DNA from: Polytrichum commune
Lineage: Eukaryota > Streptophyta > Polytrichopsida > Polytrichales > Polytrichaceae
Length of the DNA stretch: 64,000 nucleotides
Assembly: GCA_950295325.1 (NCBI GenBank)
Contig: OX485804.1
Span: 24,800,001 to 24,864,000 of the forward strand
Direction: 5' to 3'
Positions 36,877 through 47,599 of the stretch are shown in pieces (position 1 is the stretch's first letter; every line of letters starts with the position of its first letter). A program made the translations under genes and the position numbers. The notes beneath the pieces were generated by a model. That model did no database searches and was not told where the DNA came from. It saw only the letters and a list, made by a program, of their open reading frames with translations.

Positions 36877-37237
36877 ATATGAACCTTATGGCAGGATACT
36901 AGTGTCCCACATAAACCGGAGTCAAAAAATGCATTAATTATTATTTCTAGGATAGGGTGTATCTCCGTTGAGAGAGGGGAAAGTGTTGGCACCCGCATCA
37001 TTTGCAATGGCGTCTAAGAAGACCGAGGAAGAGTGTAGTCAAGAGCTAAACAAGAGAACGTGGTTGTCAAGGATTGAAAATAAAAGCCAACTTCAAGCAT
37101 CACATTGTGTACAAGATGTCGAGATAAGCTCAACGCCGCTTTGATCACCTTCAACCGACCATTTTTGACCTCAACACGGGCTTTATGTGAGAGCTGGTGC
37201 ATTATGGGACACTGGGGTCCCACCATAAGGTTCATAT
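36877..37237. mobile_element. Candidate MITE with ~33-bp inverted repeats
   Basis: ATATGAACCTTATGG (36877-36891) is repeated exactly in inverse at 37223-37237. Pairing continues inward through AGTGTCCCA with a few mismatches. A target duplication is not clear, so a simple inverted duplication is possible. Confidence 0.55.
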
Positions 37238-37942
37238 GGCGAGATTGTGTGAAAGAGGGCCCTTTAGCTTATCAAATTTAGCCCTTCACGCTCGTTGCAA
37301 AGGAAGAAATTGTCCACCTCTCAACATATGGCATCAATTTTAGAATACTTTGTGTTGTATGTAAGTTATGTTGCATGAATTAATTTAAGGAGATTTTTAA
37401 AGTAATCATCACATAGCAAAGTTAGATTTAGACCTATTATTCTATGTGTACTAGGCACCCTAATCGATAGTCACCCAACCCTCACACCACCCCCCCTCCT
37501 TCGCATGTTATACAATTCATAGGATTTACATATTGTCATGATAGATTCCCAGACCCCGCCCATAGCAGAAATTCACTAAATACAACCCACTCATACAAAC
37601 ACTTAGAAACACAAGATGGGTGGTCAACCCCCTTATCACTCATTATTGCAAGTGTTAGAGGGGCAATCCACAAACACTTAATTCAAGAATTAGAACACTA
37701 AAAAATGAGGTCAAAGCAATCATAAAACACATACATCAAATCGGGATCAAATACCTTACAAACTTGATACTTAGGAAATGAAAACTAGAAAACAAACAAA
37801 CCCCATAGTGCCCCCCCCCCCACACACACACACATACCACCCAAAGAAGCCTCACGCTCCAGAAGGAAGGTTGCACTCTTACTATTGAACTTAATAAGAC
37901 GTGACCAGTGCAAGGAAGAATGGGCTCTCATTCACATTGATT

Positions 37943-37967
37943 AAAAAAAAAAAAAAAAAAAAAAAAA
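37943..37967. repeat. A25 homopolymer
   Basis: Uninterrupted adenine run, possibly the remnant of a retroposed tail. No source element was recognised next to it. Confidence 0.85.
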
Positions 37968-38650
37968 TATTTTATTTTTATCATAGATTTAAAAAAATTG
38001 AAAATTGTTGCATCCCTCGAAATACTTTGTTAGAAGAAGGTGAGTGACTCGAAACATGTCATTGTGGGTCATTAGGGTCCAAAGTTTGTAACCCATTCAG
38101 ATGATTTGGCGTTTAAAATTTTGTATTAGTACTAATTAAATTCAAGCAAGCATATTATACATGAAGGTTATGGGTTAGTATGTGGGGATCGAGTTATCCT
38201 CGCAATACCAAAGCAACATCTTCCCAAAATTGTCTAAAATAGATTAGTCCAATTCAACATTTTATTAAAGAAAATTGGTACCTCTTATGGTAGATTTGAC
38301 CGTACAAATGGCACCTTTGTGAAGTTGAGATCGTTCACATAAATTTTGAGTTGTCCATGCATTTAAATCTACAATATTATAACGTAAACGTGTATGTTGG
38401 TATTGTCAAGAAGTGGTGATTGTTGTAATAACAAAAACTGCCTCAATCTTTAGGGGTAGATGATTGAAGGCACCCATACTTACACATTTTGTGACCTATG
38501 CATACAAGCTCTCAACCATTGTTGAAGTCAAAGGTTGATCAATTCAAGAGACTAAAATATCAGTTCACTAGTTTTATTAAAGAGAGGTGAAAATACAATA
38601 ATATGCAACCACAGTGATAAAAATATAATGCACCATGTAGTTGAATGTAT

Positions 38651-39007
38651 AGTAGAGGCACCTATTCCCGATCAAGTTCCCTTTGGCAATCTCTAAGATA
38701 GTGGCATTTCGATTAGGTTGGGACTAAATTTCAACTAGGCTAAGACTAAATTTTGATCATACTAGAACTAATAATGTCATGACACATGTCCCAGTGTTGA
38801 GTGCTAAAGTGAGAAGGAGTGATCAGGTTAAGTGAGCGGTTATGGCAAACTCTAGACATTGGTAATACGTTCAGGCCAACTATTGACTTCAAAAAATCAC
38901 ATTAATATCAATTTAGAGAACAAAATTACCGAAATAATTGCACCACCTTATACTTCTCCAAATATGGCGCAAAATCTTTTAAGTGATTGGTTATGGATGC
39001 CTCCACT
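38651..39007 (+). mobile_element. 357-bp MITE, AGTAGAGGCACC family, copy 2
   Basis: It has the same length as, and is the inverse of, the 26546-26902 element. The right terminus is GGATGCCTCCACT. Shared internal blocks include GTGCTAAAGTGAG and CACCTTATRCTTCTCCAAAT. Confidence 0.75.
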
Positions 39008-40154
39008 CTAGATCACTCATATGAACCCAAGTCTCATATATGTATTGTTTTTTATTAGATCGGTTGTAGGGGCCATCACTTTTGAAATTTCGGTTGGAAT
39101 TAGTGACAAGTAACCATGGATAAAATAGCTCCGTACGGCATCTTTCGTGCTTGTCATGTGTCTCTTGAACCTTGAAGCGTTGAAGCTAGGGTTTGGCAAT
39201 ATGGGAAATGAATACGTGGAGCTTGAGTTGAGTCACTTCAAGGAATGTTGAAGCTTATCCAACTCCATACACCGGCCCTTTTTGATCATCGGGTCAATAA
39301 GATGGGTCCAAGTGGTTGTGGCTAGTGCATGCTTTTCGGGTGGAGCAAGTTTGATACTCTCTATCCCTAAGATCTTAGTACATGTTGTAGGAGTTCGATT
39401 CCAAAGGCATGCTTCACCGCATGGGCATCTTAGCGAACCTGCGACCTTATGTGTGTCCAAGTATAGCACCTACCAAAGTCTTGTCACCTTTGATACCTAA
39501 GGTATACGGGTTTAACGAGGTGAGGGTCAAAGAGCAAACATCACGAAGACACGTGCTTAAACGAGGTTTCATTTTGTCTTCGAATATTAGTAAGTACTCT
39601 ACACTCAATAGCGAACACAATTGGGAGGACGTATGTGTTTATTTAAGAAACCAATAAACATGCATTTTTTGATAACCATACATCAAGGGAGGTCTAATTT
39701 TCAATCCAACGTTTGCAGATGTGCCATCGTAGATTTGCTAATGTAACATGGATTTTGTTGTGTGAATCTAATCGATAGAAGTTGGAGAACTAGGAAAAAG
39801 TTATCAAATAGCACCTACGTACCTTATCATTGCCTTCACCCCATATGTGCAAGCTTTGTACTTGCACAACGATGACGAATGAAACAAACAAATCACCTAA
39901 CAAATTAAATAAACAAAAACAAAATAAAAGGAAACCCAAACATTGGCTTTGAATGCTAATGTGAATGTGACACCGTTGGTCCTACCGTGCTCAAGAAACC
40001 CCCCTCTAGTGCATGATAAGGGGTTACCACCTAATAATTGCAATTTTTATTGAATTGAATCGATTCCTACTTGACAATCCAACCTACAGACACCCCACAT
40101 AGAAGAAGCCGAAAAGCTTCGTTGTTCTGAAGCGAAATCCATCAAGATGTGCAT

Positions 40155-40300
40155 CTAAAAGAAACAGACTAAGACAAAGTAACGCATGTGTCCAGGTGCC
40201 GGTAGCTTTGTGAGCCCGCTAGCTATATGTTGATCATGGTGAGGCATGATGCCTCCTTTGGGAGGAGGGCTCTGGTAGCATGCATCTAGACTTGCAAGCC
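40155..40300 (-). mobile_element. 5'-truncated LINE, 3' UTR fragment
   Basis: On the minus strand, CCCTCCTCCCAAAGGAGGCA, then TGATCAACAT and GCGGGCTCACA...CCGGCACC, parallel the sequence that follows the LINE coding remnant at 52.8 kb. No coding part of the LINE is recognisable here. Confidence 0.5.
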
Positions 40301-41161
40301 GTTCCTTTTTTTCTTTTCTTTTTTCTTTTTTTTCCCTTCTTTCTTTTTGACAATGTTGGAGAAGCCCCAATGGGTCATAACTACAAGCATATGCCCTTTC
40401 AGTAGGTGTTGGGGTATGGTCACCTAGTGGCACTTATGAGGCAAGAAAGCAGGAGATGAGGCCTTTGTTACAATGTGCAAGGCAAACACGAGTAGCCACA
40501 TCCAGTGCTGGCTTCGTATCTAACATAACAGCAAAGGCCCATTGATAAGCAATCAATGGGCCTTTATACCTCCCTATGTGACCCTGGGCCCAGCCAGAGT
40601 AACTTATAAAGTAGGGCATAACATACACTGATACGTGCAATTAGGTTGCCTCTTTCCCCATGCAAATTACTTTGTGCCAAAATCAAAGCACAAAAACTGA
40701 TAACTCTGTTCACTTATCCGTATAGAAATGACAATATAAAACAACATGTTTTTATGTATTGTGTTGTTGTGGAAACATGTTTGAGAATGGTGTGAAACGT
40801 TGGCATGTTAGTGTGGGGCGATCTAATTGCACGTTGTCGGGTAGAGAGGGTTCCGCCTTGGGAAAGCGCCGGGCTTCTGGCTGCAACTAGATTTTATCGG
40901 ACCCGTCGAATCTTCTGGTCTTCAATCGAATCTTCCGGTCTTCTAGTCTTCAATTTCTTCTAATCTTCAACCTCTTTCCCGTCGACCTATCCTGTTGCGG
41001 CTCTATATGGATAAAGGGTAAGGGTAGTGTGATAAGAAACCACGGGCTTCGGACGGGTAAAACGGGACGTCAGAACACGAGCTGACGTCCGAAAGATTGG
41101 CTCCTAAACTTTCAAACCCACGGTGACCAGCAATCGCGCCTCACCAGTGGGAACGACAGAA

Positions 41162-41241
41162 AACAACCTTGTGGGTGATTAATCCCACTTCGTTGTCACA
41201 AACAACCTTGTGGGTCATTAATCCCACTTCGTTGTCACACA
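41162..41241. repeat. Two tandem 40-bp units
   Basis: The segment starting AACAACCTTGTGGGT and ending TTCGTTGTCAC occurs twice back to back with one difference (GTGATTAATC versus GTCATTAATC). Each unit contains the inverted pair GTGGG and CCCAC around ATTAAT. Confidence 0.85.
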
Positions 41242-41704
41242 GGAAACAAATTACGATGCAGAAATGAAATGCAACTAGCCTCCAAAACCGGCTTGGAATC
41301 ACACACACAAGAAAAAAACAACGTGCCACAAGCAACCACACATTCGAGTCTTGAAGCCTTCAATTCTTTAATCTGTCCGTCTTCTATGGTCGGTCGAAGT
41401 CTCAGCTCTTCTTTTAAGAACCAACAGACTTCCCTCCACTCAAACAAGCACAAATCTTGATTGCTAACTTCCAAAACAACAAGTGAGATCTCTCATGAAT
41501 CACAAATCCCTCGTATTTTATTTCATATTCTTCTCAAAAACAACTCACACCGTGAGCTTCGAATCCACTTCTCTCTCTCTACAACTTCTCTCCCACAATA
41601 ATCACCTCACATCTTTCCTTCACCACCTCTCCCTATCCATGCGAGAGACAAAGTTCTCTCTTATCCTCATCACATGGCTTCTAATCACCCATTGGTCCAA
41701 AGTA

Positions 41705-41910
41705 ACTCAAGATAACTAAAAGACAAAAATAAACTATGAGTAAATAAAAAGGTAATCTATTTCTATCATTTGGTAAAGGTAACTAAGAGTAACTATGAGT
41801 AAACATAAAGGTAAGCAACTTCTATCCACTTCTATCCTTAGGTAATGATAACTAAAATAAACTATGAGTAAATAAAAAAAGTAATCTACTTCTATTCTTT
41901 ATTATTTTTC
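41705..41910. repeat. Diverged ~67-bp tandem repeat, three units
   Basis: TAAACTATGAGTAAATAAA-like sequence followed by GGTAATCTAYTTCTATC recurs three times at a spacing of 60-70 bp. Confidence 0.65.
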
Positions 41911-42447
41911 TCCAAGACCAAGACTCACAATGCAATATTAAATACGTGCACATCTATATAGTGTACGTATTTACATCACGACAACGTATCAATGTAAGGG
42001 ATTGGTATCCCCTAAAAAATCAAATCATGGAGTCATTGTGTCCTAGGATGTGTTACTGCAAGGAATACATATATGAACTATGTATAAAAAAAAGGCACCC
42101 ATTCCAAAGTGGTTAGAATCATATACACCCTAGACAATGTGATGGTGTTGAGGCCATTGTCCCACCGTTGCCGGATGTTATGGGAGGATGAGGGGACGAT
42201 AGGTGTTACTATATGGGATGGCACGGATGCAAGCTAGTCTTCTACAATGTAAAATGTAGATACTGTATGTTGTAAAGTTTGCTTGTGCTTTGAGTACCAC
42301 CATTTTAAACTTCAAAAACATGTTTCAATGAGTAGGCAATTATTGGAAAGTTGAAATTTTTATACATGTCTGTCACAATTTGTTGTTTTCCACGTAGCTT
42401 TCTTGATAGGTTTTACAACTTGTGATTTGTACTCAAAATGTGAGAGA

Positions 42448-42475
42448 AAAGAAAAGAAAAGAAAAGAAAAAACAC
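42448..42475. repeat. (AAAAG)n microsatellite
   Basis: Five or more GAAAA units. Confidence 0.85.
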
Positions 42476-42603
42476 TTGTAAAATTGTCATTGCAATGGAG
42501 TTTTAAGTTACTATAACAAACACGACATATGTGCATATGGTGCCTAATCTGTTAGCAAAGAAAATGACAAGACTTCATACTTGAAGTTGAGATAAACATA
42601 GCC

Positions 42604-42733
42604 TTATTGAGCAATATGTGCATTTGTTTATGTGGACCTTGAGAATATAACCATGGGATGCCTTGCACTAGGTTGGAGCATCCCGTGATTATATTCTTAG
42701 GGCCCGCATGAACGAGTGCACATTGCTTAATAA
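42604..42733. repeat. ~130-bp hairpin-forming inverted repeat
   Basis: Arms of about 50-58 bp (42604-42662 and 42678-42733) are reverse complements with scattered mismatches around a ~15-base loop. Anchors are GAGAATATAACCATGGGATG versus CATCCCGTGATTATATTCT, and GCAATATGTGCA versus TGCACATTGC. It could be a small MITE or a precursor-like hairpin. Confidence 0.75.
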
Positions 42734-42734
42734 C

Positions 42735-44040
42735 ATTATGAATACCTTTACTTCTTTTAGGATATATATTGCCAACATGCCACCACCCGTGTTGCTTAGA
42801 AAAGGAAAGGAATAGAGCTTATGAGGATGAAATTGCTTGGACTCGTGCCCGTGGGGCCGGGGATTATGGGATAAGGGCCCGCATTGAGGGTGGGTTGGTA
42901 ATGGTCCCCCTGAAGGCATTACCTCATGTAAAGCCATTGCTGCTTTTCTGGCCATTAGATCTTCATTGGTGCACCTAAGCCATCGATGTAGGTTAGGGCT
43001 TCAAGGATTTTTAGAAGCTTGTGAATCAACGGCTGAGATTTAGGGGAAAACCATGAGGTACGACATACCCCCCCCCCCCAACACACACAACACAACACTC
43101 ATCCTCTTCCATTTGTGCATCAAATTAGCTTTGCTCCACTTCCCGTTGTAGCCACGCTTCATCGCTTTGCTCTTTTATTGTTGGCTATGGCCGCGCTAGC
43201 TCATGCTTGTGCTCTTTATGGCTACGTTGTTGTTTCACTTCACCACGCTCTATTGCTATCTTAGCACATCATGTTTGCAAGGTTCCTTTGTTGCTTACAG
43301 TCCACCCACACTTACTAGTGTGGGCCACCAGTGTATGATTCCTATCAACATGGGTCATTTTAAGAGTTGGTTTAGCGAGTGAGAGCTGCTAGTTGCAACT
43401 AGTGTTGGTACTCATTGTTCATTGGTGGCCAACACCAGTAAATGTGGGTGGATTATTAACCTCGCCACGCTATGCTGCTTGTGGCAATATGTTACTACTG
43501 ACCTTCGCTATCAACACTTATCTTGTTGTTGACTATGGGAACGCTCCGTTGCTAGTTTTTCTCTCTAGTCGCTATTAGCTCTTAACCTTGCTACGTTGTT
43601 ATGCTAGCCTTCTCTCTCCACTGCTACCCATATCCACTTATTGTAGTGCATTGGGAATGTTTGTACCCCCGTCTCCGCTTTCTCATGTTGTCAAGAAAGT
43701 CTTCACACATCTACATGTATGTCACTTGCTTGCATTTGAATTTTGGATGTTGTAGTTGCTTCAAACTTGTTTCTTGCTTCTAGTTTCTCTTGTTGCCCTC
43801 TGTAGTCTAATGTTGTTTAATGACTCTTCTAGGTACAATCATTTACCTTTGTGTTTGCTTAGTGTTTGTTAGGATTGTATCTACCTTTGTTGTGACATGT
43901 TTGCAAGATGGAGGTGTATAATAATATACACTAGTGTGGCATTTGATTTAGTTTTAGTAGTTGCTATTGTATTTGTCTCGATGTGAAAGAAAAAATCTCT
44001 TCAGCAACATTGTCAAAACAAATTCCTAGATTCTGCAAAA
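42735..44040. other. Gene-poor interval
   Basis: No gene was recognised. The stretch contains a C12 run at 43068-43079. Several minus- and plus-strand ORFs of about 60-90 codons have no recognisable motif. Confidence 0.45.
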
Positions 44041-44042
44041 TA

Positions 44043-45296
44043 CAGTCTAACCTCATTAATACGACACTCGTTTATACAACACCCTCAATATTACAACACA
44101 TTTTTGCAAGACCAAACTTTTAAGATCCAAACTCCGTCTTTGTATGACTACGACACTCAATAATGTGACATTTAGAATTTCCGTTTGGTCATATCAAAGA
44201 GGGAGTTAATGCTAAAATTCCTTTCATCTATGTTATGTACATCTAAAATATATTCATTTTCACTTGGAAATTACTTGGGAACTTCACTTATCATTGGGAA
44301 CTTAATGAGAATTAGGTTTGCTAGTTTAGAATGGACATGGTTAGGGTTAGAGTGGCCTCCTGCCTAGTATGTTGTCTTGCTAGCTCTACCAAAGTCGGTA
44401 AGTCTCGTGGTTCTTTAGTCTTGGAATTGAGCAACATGACTTTGGTATTCCTACCTCCCAATGTTACAAGCGTAGTTCAACCTTTGGATCAAGGCATAAT
44501 ACCATCTTTCAAAATTTTGTATAAGAAAAACTTTTGCAGTGGGTTTTATCACAATATGATGATGCTACATTGAAGGATTTAAGGAAGGTGGTGCCCAACA
44601 TCAGACATGCTATCATGTGGAGTTATGAAGTATGGAGTGAGTTAGATGCACATATAGTTAGGAATTGTGGAGGATGGCACATATATTACATACAACATGG
44701 AATGTTGATTTTGCCATGGCTGATGAAAGGGAGAAGAATAGAATGCAAAAAAGAATAGATGAACTCGGTGCTTTGATTTCAAACTTACTATTGGGTGATG
44801 ATGAGATGTCAATCGAGACTTACATTCAAGTGGAAGGGGAAGAGATTATTGAGCTAAAATTGAGTATTGATGAGTTGGTGGATGTTGCATTGGGAACCAA
44901 TTCTGCATAAGACTTTGATCTAGATTCAATAGATGTGAATGATGTTGCTCCAAATACAATTTAGCTTAGTGATGTTGAATGTCATGCATCATTGTTATCT
45001 AGTTTCTCATTAGAGAACTCTTTATATTTTGGTGTTAATGAAATGATTAGTTTTCAAAAGTCAGTATGGTATAAGATGACAATTGCTAATTTGGGTAGGC
45101 AACACTAGAGATCTTTGGACTCCTATTTCAAGAGTTCTTGAGAATATTTGTATTTGTTTGGAGTTATAAATTACTTACCCAACTATATTGCTTAAACTCG
45201 TTGTATATATTTTAAAGCTCATATTACTTATGTTTTCATATTTCCGCAATAATACGACAACTTTAAGCCTTTTGTCATATTAATGAGACGATAGCA
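44043..45296 (+). mobile_element. pogo/Tigger-like DNA transposon, truncated copy
   Basis: The left end, after TA, reads CAGTCTAACCTCATTAATAC, which is typical of pogo-like termini. The right end near 45274-45296 contains GTCATATTAATGAG in inverse orientation. Between them lies the decayed C-terminal half of a DDE transposase. A second, partial left-end-like sequence (CACCTCGATAATAAGAC, then GTCATACTAAAGAGGGAG) follows at 45295-45346, so the right boundary is complex. A deleted relative lies at 343-970. Confidence 0.75.
44331..45140 (+). pseudogene. Fragment of pogo-like (DDE_1 / CENP-B-related) transposase
   Basis: A first frame (to 44573) carries LVFLPPNVTSVVQPLDQGII, a hallmark of pogo/Tigger transposases just downstream of the second catalytic Asp. 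A frameshift near 44540 moves the similarity to a second frame (RHAIMWSYEVW...IVRNCGGWHI), and another shift leads to a frame running to 44910. Beyond a TAA and later stops, the tail ends in RQH-stop-RSLDSYFKSS, matching the QTTIDSYF-like C-terminus of this family. The N-terminal helix-turn-helix region and most of the catalytic core are absent. The gene is clearly dead. Confidence 0.8.
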
Positions 45297-45815
45297 CCTC
45301 GATAATAAGACTTTTTTGTGTTCCCCAAACATGTCATACTAAAGAGGGAGAACAATATGGGAATGTAGAGATATTTGATGAGGATGACTTGACGATGAAC
45401 CCGCCAATAAGAGATGGCATGGTTTGAAGCCTAAGGAAGTGGCAAATGTAAAATCTAGCAGGCAACATAAGTCTAAGCATGTTGAGGATTGCACCAAAAA
45501 CATGTGCATGGAGAAAGTCTAGAATACATGGTACAAATGAATTGATTGAGGGCATGAGTGAGAAAAAACCCAAAGAGTTGGTCGAGCCACTTTGGGTGTT
45601 CACGTTTCATGTGGCTAAACATAAGAGCATCTACTTGTGATTTGGATATTCTTGCACTCATAAGTGTATGATAAGAGGCTATACAAATCAAGACCAACAA
45701 TTGATGAAAAATTTTCTTTGTGTCTCAATGGAAAATGTGAATTTGTGAGATAAATTCAAATTTTAATGTTTCTTTCAACATAGATAAGTTATGTCGGTTT
45801 TGTATGATACATGTA

Positions 45816-46144
45816 TACCGTAACACCATAGCAGGTTCATCACCTGGCGAACGAATATTTATTTTTTTTGAAAAAATAAGGTTCGTTTGCTAAAAATAGA
45901 TTTTTTTGAAATTCGTTCTTCTATTTTGAGGAAAAAAATAATTCGTCCTGGAACAGAGTAGATGTACCGGGATGACAACTTAAATTGATTTTTTCAACAT
46001 AGTCTGCTTCACCCAACTTTCTGGATTTTCGTTCTTTTCATAATATAATTTTCCATAATTTCGTTCTTCATGGCCTGGAATTTCTGATTTTTTTCGTTTT
46101 TTTTTTGAATTATTTAAGAACGAACCTGCTATGGTGTTACGGTA
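45816..46144. mobile_element. 329-bp MITE with TTCGTTC sub-repeats, TA duplication
   Basis: It starts TACCGTAACACCATAGCAGG and ends in the exact reverse complement (perfect over ~23 bp). TA flanks both sides (45814-45815 and 46145-46146). The interior is AT-rich and contains about eight copies of TTCGTTC or its complement. It has no coding capacity. Confidence 0.85.
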
Positions 46145-46400
46145 TAGACATGTTTATTGTCTACAAGTTATGGTAGTTATTCATTGGTGGTTGTTGTCTC
46201 GTGTTGTTAATGGCTTGCATATATCATTAAGGGCTTGCAAAGAATTTAAAATTTGACTCATGCCATTCCAATGTTGAACACTTTAGAGCCCTATCAATAG
46301 CTCCTACATGTCAGGGATGTGTTGAACACATACAAAGTCCTCATGGCCCATAGGCTTTTGTTACAAGATTATAATTCATATCCTTTGATCTTACTCCAAT

Positions 46401-46653
46401 CACTATATTCGTTAATTTGAGACTTCCTCTTGTCTCAAATTAATATATGGACCACAACAACATGGTCTAATGTTTGGGTCTTCCTACCTAAATCATCTTG
46501 ATATGAGTTCTTAATTGAGTTCTTGATATGAACACCTGCTTCAAAGTATTTGCATCTTACAACATTCTCCAATATCTGTGTGATTTTATCCATGTTCTTA
46601 TATTTGTTACTGTCTCAAAATGTCGAAAAAGTCCCAAATTAACGAATATAGTG
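46401..46653. mobile_element. 253-bp MITE (mariner-like)
   Basis: CACTATATTCGTTAATTTGA at 46401 is mirrored at the right end (AATTAACGAATATAGTG, ending 46653) with one mismatch over ~24 bp, and AT occurs on both sides. The interior contains a further TTTGAGAC...GTCTCAAA pair near the left end. Length and termini resemble mariner-derived MITEs. Confidence 0.75.
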
Positions 46654-46659
46654 ATTCCA

Positions 46660-47590
46660 TGGAAAACTATGAAAGCAATGGATCCAATGTAACTTATTAC
46701 AACCCCAGTTGAAGAAATTACCTTGAGATTGTTGTTTCAAACTAATATGTAGGTCATTCCGGACATCCTGGCCAATTTTGGACAAATCTGATGATTGACC
46801 TCATCCTCCAAACCCCTCAATATTGTGATTTCGTTCCACAACTTTGTTGTTGTGCCTCATATGTGGCTTTCATTGGTTTTTAGAACCATGAACTTATGAC
46901 AATGTAGTTGTGTGTCTGTGATGTTTCTATTTGTTGCCGCACATGGTGCTCATAACTATGGACTATCCAAAAGTCTAAATTTACCTAAATACCAGTTCTT
47001 AGAGGCCCTTGTTGGGAAAACATTCACGAATGTGACTAGATGAGGGACAACGATCACTCGCTTGAGTAGAAACCTTGTACATGTGGAAGAAGGTGTGCGA
47101 GTATCATGCCATCATGACCCAAAGAGCTACCATATGTAGAGATTTTATAGCAACAACTATGCCATTCATGATTATACTAATTTTGTTTTGTTTTGCTTGC
47201 TTGTAGTGTTGTTTAGGTATAATCATGCAGAGAAGGACATTCAAGACAAAGCAATGCAACGCATCCTCAGTGGTGAGCTTGTTGGCAATGAAGGACAAAT
47301 ATTTGTGTTGATGCCCTTGTTGATGAGCAAGAGATATGAGCATATCAAGATATTTTCATGACAATTTTTTGTTTTGCTTTTTAAAAGTCTTTCTCCAACT
47401 AACATGTTGGGATGTTTATTGTGATGCTGATTAAAGATGCATTTTCCTACACTTTTGTGTTGTGGATCAACCTTTTTTGGATATCCAAAAGAGAAAGAAA
47501 CATAAAAAAGGTAGTTGGGGTATCTGAGGTATCCATTTCATGTAAAGGAAGTCAAGAAGAAATGAAATTGGTTTTAAAGTCTAGGAAGTT
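46660..47590. other. No recognised feature
   Basis: Short ORFs only; nothing recognisable in composition or repeats. Confidence 0.4.
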
Positions 47591-47599
47591 AAAAGGCTA

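Noticed and set aside
40750-42000. Possible solo LTR: GC-richer block with C/T-rich stretches and short direct repeats
   Set aside because: No TG...CA ends with a target duplication, primer-binding site or second LTR could be identified.
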